Numbered from the stretch's first letter, positions 19,261 through 30,654 are shown. The stretch: DNA of 64,000 bases from Prorocentrum cordatum (GCA_963575745.1 CAUYUJ010014171.1:548186-612185); one strand, 5' to 3'. Translations and numbers: made by a program. Notes: generated from the sequence alone by a model not told the origin.

Positions 19261-20226
19261 ATGGGCCCTCGTGCGAAGCGGGCGAAGCAGTCGGACGATC
19301 CTCTGGATGATAACAACTCGTTCAAAGGACTAAGTGAATCTTTGAGGAGACAGCTCGCCGAGAACCAGAAGGCTATCCTGATGCAGATCAAGGAGAACCA
19401 TGGAAATGTCACCCGTCATATCATGGAAGTGCAGAACCAAGTTGATGAGGTGAAGACTGTTAATGAACGAAACTCTCGAGGGCTCGACGAGCTGCGCACC
19501 GAGGTGCGCACTGAGCGTGATATGCGGAAACGTGAGTTCCAGGAGCTGAAGAACACATTTGAATCTATGAGTGTGGCCCCTTCTGAGGGTTCCTCTTCTG
19601 GTGGTGGTGGTACTGGCGGACCTCGCGCCCCTCGGTATCAGCAGCAAGCTCAACATGACCGTGCAGGCCCACCTGAAGACCCGTGTATGAGGTGGATTGG
19701 CTCATGGCCCAGAGCGGTCCTGGAGTCGACTCGCACTGAATTTCATGATTCTGTGAAAGACAAGTATCCTGTCCTGCTGAAGGACACTGAGATGACGATG
19801 AATAAGATTGGCAAAGTATACAAGCTGCATTTCCCGAATATGGCTCAAGCATCACAGTTACAGGCAGCGTTCAACAACGATGGGCGCGAGTGGCTTGATC
19901 GGCGGCACAACACCGCGTCCAACATATGCTGTCGAGGAGATCGCCCTCTTCGCGTTCGTATCCGTGCCAAATCTTTCGCGAAGATCTACCCAGCGGTGAA
20001 GGCAGAGCTTCAGAAATCGGCCATGTGGACAGAGAAACACCGGCTTGGAGTGAATGGGCAGCGTGGGGTGATGTATGTGTTCGATGACGATGACAGTGAC
20101 GAGCTCGTCCTATGCGAGCACAGCGGCGCTGACGTTGAGAGGTTCCTCCCCAACTCAAATACCCTTGAGGTGTGGGGCATTAGCGAAGCCAAGATCCGCG
20201 ATATCATCGAGAATGCCGAGCTGTGA
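19261..20226 (+). CDS. LINE A ORF1, coiled-coil RNA-binding-like protein
   Basis: The ATG at 19,261 gives MGPRAKRAKQSDDPLDD and a 321-residue product with no internal stop. Residues ~20-115 are charged and heptad-like (LSESLRRQLAENQKAILMQI, DEVKTVNERNSRGLDELRTE), a predicted coiled coil. Then comes a Ser/Gly-rich linker and residues ~145-320 form a compact domain (RWIGSWPRAVLESTRTEFHD, YKLHFPNMAQASQLQAAFNN, LRVRIRAKSFAKIYPAVKAE). This layout resembles L1-type ORF1 proteins: trimeric coiled coil, RNA-binding middle, C-terminal domain. Its expected role is binding LINE RNA during retrotransposition. No zinc knuckle seen. ORF2's ATG overlaps its end by 14 bases. Confidence 0.75.
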   Translation: MGPRAKRAKQSDDPLDDNNSFKGLSESLRRQLAENQKAILMQIKENHGNVTRHIMEVQNQVDEVKTVNERNSRGLDELRTEVRTERDMRKREFQELKNTFESMSVAPSEGSSSGGGGTGGPRAPRYQQQAQHDRAGPPEDPCMRWIGSWPRAVLESTRTEFHDSVKDKYPVLLKDTEMTMNKIGKVYKLHFPNMAQASQLQAAFNNDGREWLDRRHNTASNICCRGDRPLRVRIRAKSFAKIYPAVKAELQKSAMWTEKHRLGVNGQRGVMYVFDDDDSDELVLCEHSGADVERFLPNSNTLEVWGISEAKIRDIIENAEL

Positions 20227-21634
20227 CTATCTTCAGTACCAACTTCAAGCTGTGAGATATGGAATGATATTTTGGGTCACACCGCCCTCCAGTGCTGCTG
20301 TTCGATTTGGGGTCCAGCAGCTTCGGGATGGCACCTCCTCTTCCAGTTCTACGTGCACTTCTTCGGCCTCCTCGTCGTGTTCGGAGTCTTCGTCTGCGAC
20401 TTCTGTTATGCGCCCTGTCTCTGTGCAGCCGTCACTTGTGCTGCCTCCTGCCCCTCCCCCACCTCCTCCGCCAGGCCAGGATCTGTATAGCTCTCCTTTC
20501 TTTCCTCCTATGGGTATCTCAATGGTTACCTGGCATGTTCACACATTGTTCGGTAGCGTCTGGGTCAATCACACTCTGTCTCTGCAGAAATGGGGGAAGC
20601 TTAAGTACCTTGAGGAAAAATGCGACATCGTTGCCCTTCAGGAGACCCACGGAAGCCCCGAGGACCTTCTGGAGCTTGCTCGTGTTTACCATGTTCACCA
20701 GTGCTTTGGGACCTTTACTTCAGAAGCCATCTCGGGGGGCGTGGTTCTGATGATTCATGGGCGTCTGGCGCGGCTTTCTGACCGTACCGTGCCGCACGAG
20801 ATAATTGAAGGGCAATGTCTCTCGGTTGATCTTGGCGGGGAGTACGGCCGACTGTGCGTCGCGAGTGTGCATCTTGACCCCTGCTTGCGCCTGTCCGTTC
20901 GGCGCCAGTTGCTGCAGTGCATCCTGGACTCTCTCCCCTCGCAGGCTCTCTCCACAAGTAGCCTGGGCGGTGATTGGAATTTCTGTGAAGATGGGGAATA
21001 TCGATTGCGACTTGATTCCTCTTGCTCCTCTTCCTCGTCCCCGGCCTCCCTTAGCAAGTTCTTTACTGAGATGTTCGGTCGGTTCTGCGAGATTGTCCAG
21101 CCTGATTATACCCATAAGGTTGTGCAACATTCTACTGTGCAATCTCTTGCTCGTCTTGATCGTATTTATCTAGATATGCCATCTCATGACCTATTGGGCC
21201 CTCGCCCTATGTCGGGGGTGTGCTGGCCAGTAACAGACCCGAAGCTGCCGCCCGACCACTGCCCTGTTTTCGTCTCGCTTGACCCTCAGCGTGAGCAGAG
21301 GAGCTCTATTCCAAGGTGGGTATCACGCTCGCCGCTGTTCACGATATTTGTATTGGAACTGCTGGAAGAGATTGATCTACCCTCTGATCCTCCTCAGCGC
21401 GCACAGGAGATTAAAGTATTGATGCATGAAACAAGCTCTCGCGCGAAGAGAAAGCGTGAAATCTTTGGACCTGGGACGGTGGCCGAAAAGCCCGCGTGGA
21501 TGGTGGCCCTTGTGCGGGCCCATCGGTCCGGGCACTTCGGGATAGTTGCGAGAGCTTGCCGTGCCTTTGCTGAACTTACTGGTTTTTATGATGCTTCAAA
21601 CATAGTTTGGCTTGATTTTCCGTGGATTTACTGA
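20213..21634 (+). pseudogene. LINE A ORF2 part 1: AP-like endonuclease domain
   Basis: The ATG at 20,213 lies inside the end of ORF1. After a Ser/Pro-rich lead, the exonuclease-endonuclease-phosphatase fold is readable: CDIVALQETHGSPEDLLELA (E of motif II), GRLCVASVHLDP, STSSLGGDWNFCED (GDWN motif), QSLARLDRIYLDMPSHDLLG (DRIY) and KLPPDHCPVFVSLD (the SDH motif reads PDH). The catalytic E, D, N, D and H are all present, so this domain could once nick target DNA. The frame ends at 21,632; coding sense carries on in frame 3 from about 21,612 (GFTDALMRYKRRFYEEATAE), so an indel broke ORF2 here. Confidence 0.85.
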
Positions 21635-22905
21635 TGCTCTTATGAGATACAAGAGGAGGTTTTATGAGGAGGCGACCGCTGAGGTTTCTCGGGGCCAGGA
21701 CTTACACCACCAGGTGACGGAACATAAACTTAATCGTCTTGCTGAACTCTCACGTGCCTGGGCTCCTGCGCATCGGAAGCTTAAGCTTCGCAGTATTGTG
21801 GATTCCGAGGGCGCTGTCTCTCGGGGCCCTGAGGCCTGCGCCGCAGCACTCGCCAAGTACTGGGGCGACGTGGCCAAGCCTTTTTAATTTTCAGGAAGAC
21901 GCTGACCCTGCTGCGCTTCCTGAACCGTTTGCCTCACTCCTTGCTGGCCTGGGCTCTCATATTCAAGTTGTACCGACTGGAGTGCAATGGCTTCTACCCC
22001 GCATGGAGTTCCACCAGCTGATTCTGAAACGGAAAGGCTCTGCACCTGGGGCCGATGGTTTTCCGTGCAGTGTCTGGATCTGTGGAGGGGACCAATGTTG
22101 GGATGCTCTCTATGAATTATACGGTTATGTTTGTTCTGGTGGAACTCCCACTACTGAATTTAACAAGTCGGCGGGTACGTTCTTACCCAAAGGGGGGCCT
22201 GACCCCAGCACCTTCCTCCAGCAGCGTAGCGCGGTCAAGGTTCGGCCTCTATCTTTATCCAACACCGACAACGAAATCCCCGCGGCGGCCCTTGCGAGGC
22301 CTCTGGGGGCTATTGGCCAGAGTTCTATTCATCTTGCGCAGCGTGGTTATGTGCCCGGCCGCAACCTTGCCGAACATGTTGCACCATTCGACTTTACCCT
22401 TATGGTGTGGTCAGAAGCTGCTGGTTATAGGAATGCTGGAGGCACGCTGTTTGATATCCGCGCAGCTTTTCCGTCTGCGGCTCACGGGTGGACGCGGCGC
22501 GTCTTGACCAAGATGGGCCTGCCTGCCTGACTGGTTCCTCACGGCCTTGCGCCCCATGCACACAGAAGTGGAGGTAGTCGTGTCGTTCCGAGGCAATCAG
22601 GAGCGCAAGTTTCTCTTGGGGCGCGGGATAAAACAAGGGTGCCCCCCCTGGGTGGCATATTGTTTGCGCTGGTTTTCGATCCGCTTATTCGTTCCCTTCA
22701 AGGGCTTCTTCCTGGGTGTGACAACGTGCTCTCTGCTTGCGCTGATGATTTAGCGCTGGCGTCGAAAGATATTTATCGGCATCTCCCCGCGTTTGTGCGA
22801 CACCTTCTTCGGGCAGAAGCTACTGCAGGCCTGCTTCTCCACCCAGATAAGACGGTGATTATTATACCGCGAGATTTTGAACTCGTGGCTGCTCGTGCTT
22901 AGTTT
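21612..22905 (+). pseudogene. LINE A ORF2 part 2: reverse transcriptase
   Basis: Sense runs in frame 3 to ~21,885, frame 1 to 22,530, frame 2 to ~22,640 (a C7 run at the switch) and frame 1 again to a TAG at 22,900. RT motifs in order: KGSAPGADGFPCSVW (RT-0/1 region), VKVRPLSLSNTDNEIPAAAL, GGTLFDIRAAFPSAAHGW (first catalytic Asp in the FDIRAAFPS block), LLGRGIKQGCPP (QG motif), ILFALVFDPLI, and SACADDLALAS, where the YADD box reads CADD but keeps both Asp. Polymerase core acids survive although the frame is lost. Confidence 0.9.
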
Positions 22906-24190
22906 AAGATGTTTGGGCTCTGTATTCGCCGTTTTCAGGTTGCCTCCTCTGGGAAATATCTGGGAATCCTTGTTGGTGTTATTGGTGAAGAGAAATCGTG
23001 GGATGGTCCTGGGAGTTCCTTGGTTGCCAGGACTCGGAGGGCCCGTGGGCTTGGGCGCTCGTTGAGGCAGAACATCGTGGCCTACAACACTTTTCGTTTC
23101 CCTGTGCTAGGCTATGTTGCCCAATTGCGGAGGCCGCCCAGGAACATATTGAAGCTGGAAAGTGAGTGCGTCCAGCTGCTGACCGCAGGCCCGAGGAATG
23201 CGATCAACTCGGCCATGCTATTTCACATGTCTGAATTTGGGCACGGAGTATCGGTGCGCTCACTGGCCCACTACGCCTTTGCTGCTGCATACCGTCTTGC
23301 TTCGAGGTCTGGTGCATGTTATAATGCACGCTGTCTCTTTGAGGACTTAGATGCAGATGCTGAACTTTGTCCTTCCTGGAGGTACGGCACATCGTACTGA
23401 AATTCTATATATTCTCCCATCTTGCCCACGCATCTCATTTCATGTAACAGATACCTATTATGCCGACTGATAGGTGGATGCCGAAATTCCAGAGTAAATG
23501 TTTGAAGGCCTATATACTGGCCGAGGATTCCTTCTCCTGCATGAACATGTTCATGACAAAGTTGAGGAAGTGGGGCCCGATTTCTGCTAGGGATGGTCAT
23601 CTCACGCTCCGCCGATTTCGGAATGCCGCTCGTAAGCTGCCTGAGTCCTGTGCTACTGCCTATGTCAAAACCTTGTGTAATGCTTGGAATACGTCTGCCA
23701 GATATCGGTCTGGGACTAATGACTGTCGTATCTGTGGGCTTGCATATGGAGATAATATGAAGCACTACCTCTCCTGTCTTATTGTTCATCAAGTCGTGAG
23801 CCAAGCTCTTCCCCGTCTTCCCGATCCTGGCCTGGTTTTTCTGTCTGGACCCCCCCCCTGCTTGTCCTTTCCTGTCTTCTTCGGCCGTCTCTCGCCTCGC
23901 TTTGCTCGTGTCTCGTTGCTCTTGATCTCCTTCTCTCTAGCTACAAGTCGCTCCGTGTCCAGGATTTGCATTCAGCTCGGTCCTTTTCTTCCCTTGTGAA
24001 CGCGAGGGCCAGGGCCGCTGCAGGAAGGTCTCATTTTGTGCGGCTCCTTCTTCAAGGTGCCGACCCGTTTGCAGGGCAGGGCGCGCCTGTCCCCCCACGT
24101 GCCTCTCGCCCCGCGGGCGCGGGCGCGCCCCCGCCCCCACCGCTGGCTGCTGCCGCCGCCGCTGCTGTAGAGAGACGTGGATCTTGAACG
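22906..24190 (+). pseudogene. LINE A ORF2 part 3: thumb and cysteine-rich C-terminus
   Basis: In frame 1, FQVASSGKYLGILVGVIGEE (the GKYLG thumb motif) and LRQNIVAYNTFRFPVLGYVA lead to a TGA at 23,398. From 23,460 frame 3 reads AYILAEDSFSCMNMFMTKLR and FRNAARKLPESCATAYVKTL, then NDCRICGLAYGDNMKHYLSC near 23,720-23,780, the CX2C...HX..C zinc-binding motif typical of LINE ORF2 C-termini. Ala/Pro-rich sense ends about 24,187. Confidence 0.8.
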
Positions 24191-24240
24191 TTTTGCCCTC
24201 GTCTCGTCCCTTTCTTGCCCGCCTGCCCTCTTCTCGTCTC

Positions 24241-24440
24241 TTTCATGGGAGTGTTGCTCCTCCTCCATACTCCATTCGCCATCCTCCTCCTCCCTCCTCC
24301 TCTTTTTCCTCCTCCTCCTCTTCCTCCTCCTTTTCCTCCTCCTCCTCCTCCTCCTCTTTTTCCTCCTCCTTCTCCTCCTCCTCCTCCTCCTCCTCCTCCT
24401 CCTCCTCCCCCTCCTCCTCCTCCTCCTCTCTCCTCTGTCC
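24241..24440 (+). repeat. CCT/TCC microsatellite at the 3' end of LINE A
   Basis: CTCCTCCTCC with TTT interruptions for ~170 bases; long open frames on both strands here are composition artefacts. Confidence 0.85.
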
Positions 24441-25489
24441 TCTGTCCATCTCTATCCTCCTCTCCTCATCTCCCTCTTCCCCCCTCTCCTCAGCCCTTTG
24501 GTCCGCCCCACCCACTCGTGCCATCGCCGCTTTGGTTTCGTCGGGGTGTGATCGCCTCCTCCGCCTGGCGGAACGCGGCGCGCGCGCGCGCCCGGCCCCT
24601 CCGGCCCTCCGGCAGGCAGCGGCGGGCACCTCGGAGACCCTCGCTCGTTCAAGCAACCTTAGTCCTTCAAGCGGCTTGCGGCTTGCGGCACTGCGCTGCA
24701 GCAGAGTGGCCAGGGGCCCTGGCCCCGCGGGGGCGGCAGTCCGCGCCGCCCCCTCAGCTGCAGCGGCAGCCCCCCGCCCTCCAGCCCGAGCCGCAAGTTA
24801 AAGAAACACCATCGGGCTTGGGGCCCAGCACTCCTGGGGATGGGGCGAAACTCATCACAGGTTCGATCCGATCCCATTCTTCAGGATGCCCAGGAAGAGG
24901 CCCAGCGATGCCGTTTGGAGTCTCAGCGCTGATTGGGACCCCACCATAACCAGCAGCTTGTCGGCGTAGTCGCTGGCCGTCCCTGTCTGGTTGATGACCC
25001 CAGTCCAGCCCGACGCGAAACTGCTTGCGCTAAGGGTCCAGCACGAAGCGAAATTTACAAGCAGTCCAAAAAAACCATGGATAACCGTGAGTGTATGAGC
25101 CCTACGAGCGCTGCCGGTGCTCGAAAACATGCCGACGCCGTGGGCGAACGAGCATCTCACCGAGAGCGCGAAGACGACCGGCTTACAGGAGTGCTTGCTG
25201 TAAGCCAGAACGTCGTGCATTTTTCCCGCTGCTTCCACTTTCCCCGGCCCTCTGTCGCCCCCCTCATTTCCTCGGTCTTCCACCTCTTCGCCCGCCCTCC
25301 CTCTGCCCCCCATCCTCCCCGCCCATCCCCCTCCTCGTCGCCGCCGCTAGGGCCGCCTTCATTTCCCCCTTTCTTCTCGCCCCCTACTTCCTCGTCACCC
25401 GGGGGTCGGGCTGGGGCTGGCGGGCGGGCGATGACGGGCCCCCGCCGCCGGGGCTTTGGTCCTTGGAGGGTCTCCCATATTGATTTATT
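24441..25489. other. Intergenic, no confident gene
   Basis: GC-rich. A minus-strand open frame at 24,855-25,200 has a hydrophobic, protein-like stretch (TLTVIHGFFGLLVNFASCW, LLVMVGSQSALRLQTASLGL), but the plus frame is equally open and I recognise nothing. Confidence 0.35.
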
Positions 25490-26540
25490 TAAGAAGCCTT
25501 CAGGAGTCCGTGTTGCGCGCAAAACGCCAGCCTCAGTAATTCCCAGGCACTCGGCGCCAACCCCCCGGGCATCGAATTTCGGGAAACCTTCAGGAGTGCA
25601 CTTTGCGCGCGCAGAATGCCCGCCTCAAGGCATCCCGTACATCCCCGGCCCTGGGCGCCAGGCCCTGAGATGAACTGCGGATAACCTTTGGGGGTGCGGT
25701 TTGCGCGGGCAGAACGCCCGCTTCGAGGCATCCCGTACTTCCCAGGCCTTGGCCCGCAGGCGCCGCCGCGCGACGCCGCAACCAAGGATCGGGGGGCCCT
25801 GCCCGCGAACCCTAAGCCGGGAGCGCCAAGCCCCGGGCAATTCATAGCGGGAAGCCACTGGGAAACCTTCAGGATTGCGTCTTGCGCGCGCACAACGGCC
25901 GCCTCAAGGTATTCCCCAATTCCCGGGCCCTGGCCCGTAGGCGCCGCCGCGAGGCGCCGCGGCCCGAGACTGGGGGGCGCTGCCCGCTAGCCCCAGCTTG
26001 GGAGCGCCAGACCTTGGGCATCGAACTGCGGGAAACCTTCAGGGGTGCAGTTTGCGCGGGCAGAACGCCCGCCTCAAGGCATTCCGTAATTCCGCGCCGC
26101 AGCCTGAGTTTGGGGGCACCTGCCAGCGGGCCCCAGGCTGGCTGACATCGAGTTGCAGGAAACCTTCAGAAGTACGTTGAGCGCGCACAGAATGGCCTCC
26201 TCAAGGCATTATGTAATTCCGAGGCCCTGGCCCGTAGGCGCCGCCGCGCGGCGTTGCCCCCCCCCGCCCTCGCGGGCCCCGCGCTGTTTTTATATAGGAT
26301 GCCGTCAGGAGTACCTCTTGCGTGCTCGAATCGCGGTTACGAATGAATCTCGTATTTCCACAGAGCTAGGCACTGGCCTTGGCGCGCATTCGAGTTGCAC
26401 TTCTGAAAAGCCCCACGTCACCACAGAGCTAAGCATTGGCCCTAGGCCTGGCCTAGCTTTGTGGAGAGATGGGGTCATAAGTGCGATTCGGGCACGCAAG
26501 AGGCATTCCTGAGGGCATACTAGATTAAAGCAATGTGGGG
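25490..26540 (+). repeat. Tandem repeat array, units about 100-175 bp, 6-7 copies
   Basis: Each unit has GGGAAACCTTCAGGAGTGC, TTTGCGCGGGCAGAACGCCC, GCCTCAAGGCATTCCGTAAT and often GGCCCTGGCCCGTAGGCGCC. Unit starts are near 25,495, 25,582, 25,675, 25,858, 26,030 and 26,155, with a degenerate one at about 26,295 and another on the reverse sense near 26,500. Confidence 0.9.
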
Positions 26541-26764
26541 ACCCTACAGGGACCCTACAACACGGGACTGTCTCCCCGCCCGCCCCCTCCAATTCCCCGT
26601 CCGCCCGGCCCCCCCCCGCCCCCTTTTATAGGTGCTTGGTTAGATGGCAGGTTGAAGACAGGCGGGACAGGACGACGGGGAAGGTGACTGACGGGGGCGA
26701 CGCTGGGGGCGGGCGCCGGGTGAGGGAGATGGAGATGGTGGGGGCGATGTGGTGCGCCTGGAGG
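26541..26764. other. Spacer, nothing recognised
   Basis: GC-rich with a C-rich patch at 26,578-26,625. Confidence 0.35.
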
Positions 26765-27316
26765 GGGTGCGGATGTATTCAATCGAAATGCAAGCAGGAG
26801 GCGTGGCCCGAGAAGGCGAAGAAACCTTAGGCCAAGGACAAGGCGGCAACTGCCGCCGACGACCCCAGCCAAGGCACGCTGCCGCAGATGTTGCCGATCA
26901 CCTGGGAACCGCCGCGGCAGCCGCCGCCCGCGGCGGGCCCGCAGCTTCAACGCCAGCAGTAGATGCAAAAGATGAGGCAGCAGCTGGTGCAGACGCAACA
27001 TCAGATGCACCACCAGCTTCAGCAACAGCTGCAGCAGCAGCTGACGCATATTCAGATTCAGCAGCCGTCACCCGCACCTGAAGGTATGCCCAAGCGCAGA
27101 CGGATCTGGCATCCAGGACCCGCGGCAGCGGAGCTAGTTGCGCCGCGCCACACCTTCCGCCCCCCCCATCGGGAGCCCGAGTTCCAGTCGGAATTAGGGC
27201 CACTGTTTAGTTTTGGGTTGGCGATTGTTTTTCAACCGGTCTTGCCTAAAGGAGTCCTAGCCTTGGAGAGCTGGTCCACAGACACTCTTTCACCTTATGT
27301 CATGCTACCCGCATGA
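26765..27316 (+). pseudogene. Gln-rich protein remnant with two in-frame stops
   Basis: One frame reads CIQSKCKQEAWPEKAKKP, stop, AKDKAATAADDPSQGTLPQM, LPITWEPPRQPPPAAGPQL, stop, then MRQQLVQTQHQMHHQLQQQL and PAPEGMPKRRRIWHPGP before the sense fades to a stop at 27,314. A Gln/His-rich helix followed by a basic KRRR motif suggests a nuclear regulatory or nucleic-acid-associated protein, but that is a composition-based guess. The stops at about 26,828 and 26,960 make it a pseudogene unless they are spliced out. Confidence 0.4.
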
Positions 27317-28184
27317 CTTCCCCTGTGTCCGCATGGCTTTCTTTCTCTGCTATCCGCATGGCTATATTCGATGCGCATGGTTTCAACGATTGGCTTCCTT
27401 CTATCTGCAGGGCCCCTAACTAGCTGCGCTCCGCTTGTTGCGGAGTTACCCGGTTTCTCGCGCGACATCTTCAAATGTCATGCGTGAAGGTTTTTCGACG
27501 ATCGGGATCTGGTGAGCCCGATGTATGCGCGTCTTCCGTAGGTTTTAGTGCGTATTGCTGTGCTAGAATTTGATTATCCGTAATCCACTTCGCAGACGTT
27601 GTCTCATACGTTCCTTTCGAGTTTGTTCATGCCCGCCAGCGGGCATAATGCGACATCCGCGTGTGTCGTGTAACACGGGAGCCACACCATCATCTTCTGC
27701 AATTGATTTGGTTCCGTTACATGCCATCTTCTGCAATGTTTTGGCACATAGTTGGTGCCACTTCTTGAATAGGGGTACACTGTAGGGCAATTCCTGGCGT
27801 CGCCCGGATTTGAGGGGGGGTCCACAGAGGAGTGGGTCCTGGAGTGTCTTTTCGCCGTATTAGGGCTTTTCCTGGGGCCTTGGGCCTATAAAAACGGCTC
27901 AGGATGAAGAGCTGGTCCCTTGGATTGCCCCAAGGTTCAGGACCCGTTTCTCTCAGGACCCTTTCCTTCATGACCCGTTTCTCTCAGGGCCTGGGTGATG
28001 CCAGGGCCCCAGAATCCAGCACATTGCAGACCCAGACGCTTGCAAACTGCAGCTGAAGAACATGACCAATGCATGCTGTCTCGTCTCGCGGTTGCAGTCT
28101 TTTCGGATGCGCCAGCGTTCTGGCTTTTATCTCAGAATTCCAGGTTGTTTGGCCTTGAGAAGGGGTACTGGGCTGGCGGGGGAG
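27317..28184. other. Intergenic, short CCGCATGG and GACCCGTTTCTCTCAGG repeats
   Basis: 27,300-27,385 has four CCGCATG strings. GACCCGTTTCTCTCAGG occurs at 27,940 and 27,970. A CCTATAAAAACGG string at 27,886 resembles a TATA box, but I do not call it. Confidence 0.45.
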
Positions 28185-28405
28185 GGCGGGAGGGGAGGGG
28201 AGGGGAGGGGAGGGAGGGATGATGGTGATGAGAAGGAGGAGGAGGATGAGGAGGAGGAGGAGGAGGAGGAGGAGGAGGAGGAGGAGGAGGAGGAGTGAGG
28301 TGGAGGGAGTAAGAGGATGGGGGAGGAGGAAGAGGAGGAGGAGGAGGAGGAGGAGGAGGAGGAGGAGGGGGCGAAGGAGGCGAAGGAGGAGGATGAGGAG
28401 GAGCC
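28185..28405 (+). repeat. GGA/GAG microsatellite
   Basis: GGGAGGGGAGG then GAGGAGGAGG with GAT interruptions for ~215 bases. Confidence 0.95.
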
Positions 28406-28417
28406 CCTTGAGACGAG

Positions 28418-28505
28418 GTGGACGGCGTCTGGGACCTGGACGGCCTGCGGGATGACGCCCGCCTGCTGCGAGAGCGAGGGCGGGAGGCGCGGGCGCGCAG
28501 TGGGG
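28418..28505 (+). other. Recurrent peptide module WDLDGLRDDARL, locus 1
   Basis: Frame 2 reads VDGVWDLDGLRDDARLLRER right after a GAG microsatellite. Near-identical modules occur at 30,318-30,410 and 49,890-49,965, with a weaker one at 53,545-53,600. Confidence 0.6.
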
Positions 28506-29140
28506 CCCGCCTGACCAGCGCCCTGTTGGCCCGGAGCGCCAGTGAGCGGGGACGAAACGGTCAGGAACTTTGGCTTCGCGTGCAGCGCCGTCGGTTCTGG
28601 CCCGCCGCGCTTCGGTGCGACACGCTCACCTCGCCCCGGTTTCTATGCGTCAGCGCTCCGAGCTCTTTCAGCCTCCCGCAGGACCCTGCATGTGGCCAGG
28701 TCTGCCGCCGAGACAGGCTGAGCCAGAGCTCCGGACCGTGCCGTTTTGACGTCTTTCTACTGGTTCGGGGGGGGGGTCGGCCCTGGAGCTTGGTGTCAGC
28801 GGCCAGGCGCAGTTCGAGAGACGGGCCAGGGTGGTCTCCGGGACGGTCTGCGGGGACAGAGCCATGAGCAGACTTAATCCAGGCTTGCAGCGTCATAAAA
28901 CAGCGTGGGGAATAGCTCTTTCGAGGTTTGGGTCTCCAGTGGCCCGTCTCGTGCCCAGGCTCCATCAGGAAACGACCCGCAAAGAGAGCCCGGTCCCGCA
29001 GATGACGTCTAGAGCTCCAGGCGGGGGTCTGGGGATGGAGTTGACTTTTGCAAAGGTACCCTTGCGCCGCCTTTGATTCTCCGGCAATTCGACAGTGTTC
29101 AGGTGTGTTTTGGACGTCCACACTAACAGGTCTTCTATTG
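28506..29140. other. Intergenic, no recognised gene
   Basis: Long frames on both strands (minus-strand 28,561-29,121) lack domain patterns. Confidence 0.35.
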
Positions 29141-29146
29141 ACGGCC

Positions 29147-29147
29147 A

Positions 29148-29216
<69 letters not shown>

Positions 29217-29272
29217 TTCGTCGTCGTCGTCGTCGTCGTCGTGGTCGTCGTCGTCGTCCTCCTCCTCCTCCT
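29147..29272 (+). repeat. GTC/CGT microsatellite changing to CCT
   Basis: CGTCGTCGTC repeated about 35 times with TTC and TGG interruptions, then CCTCCTCC. Confidence 0.95.
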
Positions 29273-29949
29273 CCTGCGGCGGTCCCGCCTCCCGCTGCGC
29301 GCAGGTGCGCGTTGGCCTGGTGGGCGTGCCCGAACCAGCCGGGGAGGCGGCCGAGCTGATCGCCGAGATCGCGGCCTCTGGCACGTCGGCCCCGTCTTCC
29401 TGCGTGTCGATGAGCAGACCCACAGATCTGACGCTAATGGCAATAGCACGACCAGCGAATTCGTCCGTTCCGAGCGATCCATATCGAGAAATCATGCCTA
29501 CCGGGTAATTGTATCGATACTTGTGGCCGTGATTCCTACGAAGTAATGAACTTGCCTACGACGTCGGACATCGGGAAAGGGGCACAGGGTCGGGGAGCGG
29601 CCTTCTCATTACGAAGACCTCCCCGTCTATCAGAAGATTCGCTAGGCCTTCTTCGAATCAGAAGCCAAGCACAGACGTACGCGTACGTGAGTTCACGTGA
29701 GATTCGAGAAAACGTGTTATGTGAGCGTTCGCGGCATGAGGGCTGCCCTGCGAAATGGGGGGCGAGCATGCACTGGCTGTGCGCGTACGTTCTGTGTTTG
29801 GAGCTCCCGAAAAAAATGTGCCCAACCCTTCCAAGAAGCTCCCTGCCCTTTTAGACAGGCCACTCCCCTTTGCTCTGCACCCTTCTGCACGTTGCCATGT
29901 CCTCGTTGTCACCGTCCAAATTGTTGCAGGCCACCGTCATGATCTTTGT
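29273..29949. other. Intergenic, no recognised gene
   Basis: Mixed composition; contains ACGTACGCGTACGTGAGTTCACGTGAG (29,676-29,702) palindromic strings. No protein-like frame. Confidence 0.35.
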
Positions 29950-30260
29950 CGTCGAAGGTCGTCATCGATGGTCATCGTCGTCGTCGATGATCGTCGATGG
30001 TCGTCGATGGTTGTCGATGGTCGATGGCGTCGTCATCGTTGTCGTTGATGGTGATCGTCGTCGTCATGGTGCGTGGCGGTGGTCGTCGTCGTCATCGTTG
30101 TTGTCGTTGTCGTCGTCTTAGTCGTCTGTGTCGTCGTCTTCGTTTTGGTCTTCGTCGTCGTCGAAGCATATCGATCGTGGCTACGTCGCAGCCGTCGTCG
30201 TCGTTCGGTGTGGTGATGGTGGTGGTGGTCGTCGTCGTCTTCGTCTTCGCCGCCGCTCCC
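29950..30260 (+). repeat. Degenerate GTC/GAT triplet array
   Basis: GTCGTCGATGGTCGTCGATGG variants for ~300 bases. Confidence 0.9.
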
Positions 30261-30317
30261 GCTCCCCATTCTTGTAGCCGTCGTCCTCATCGCCCTCCTC
30301 CTTCCCCGCACCCCAGG

Positions 30318-30415
30318 TCGGTGGACCCAGGGGACTACTGGCTCGAGGAGGGCGACTGGGACCTCGATGGCCTCCGGGAAGACGCGCGGTTGGCGCGCGA
30401 GGGGGCCGAACAGGA
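30318..30415 (+). other. Recurrent peptide module, locus 2
   Basis: Frame 3 reads VDPGDYWLEEGDWDLDGLRE then DARLAREGAEQ. It is preceded by CACCCCAG (30,308-30,315), a plausible splice acceptor, and by a triplet microsatellite. The 49.9-kb locus has the same DYW..G.WD.GLREA pattern, also after a CCCAG. Confidence 0.65.
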
Positions 30416-30640
30416 CTTTCATTGGGCGCTCGGATCCTACCTCATCGTCCTTCCCCCGTCCTCCTCCCCCTCCTCCTCCTTCTCCTAGCCGCCACCACGG
30501 CCCAGACACCTGTGCGCGGCCCACCCCCGATCCCTGCTACCACTGATCTTTGGCAAGGGAAGCACAAGGCGACGCGCAGGGGACACGGCCGCTCGGGCCG
30601 CGGAGGCGAGACACTCCATTCGCAGTCTGTTACCGTACCC
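30416..30640. other. Spacer before LINE B
   Basis: CTCC microsatellite fragment at 30,455-30,485, otherwise nothing recognised. Confidence 0.4.
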
Positions 30641-30654
30641 CACTATCTTTTTTG

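Larger units (their letters stand above)
19132..24440 (+). mobile_element. LINE A: non-LTR retrotransposon with DinoSL at its 5' end
   Basis: The element starts with a spliced-leader relic, has a short leader, ORF1 (19,261-20,226), overlapping ORF2 with endonuclease, reverse transcriptase and a CCHC-like end, and finishes in a long CCT microsatellite (24,270-24,440), a common 3' tail form for LINEs. ORF1 is intact while ORF2 is broken in several places. About 5.2 kb is close to a full-length LINE, so it was not 5'-truncated in the usual way. Confidence 0.85.

Noticed and set aside
24855-24875. tRNA-like GGTTCGATCC
   Set aside because: No cloverleaf upstream.
24855-25313. Minus-strand 152-codon gene
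   Set aside because: Partly protein-like, but the opposite frame is just as open and no family or start context supports it.
27880-27900. TATA box CCTATAAAAACGG
   Set aside because: Dinoflagellate promoters do not use a canonical TATA box and no gene follows.
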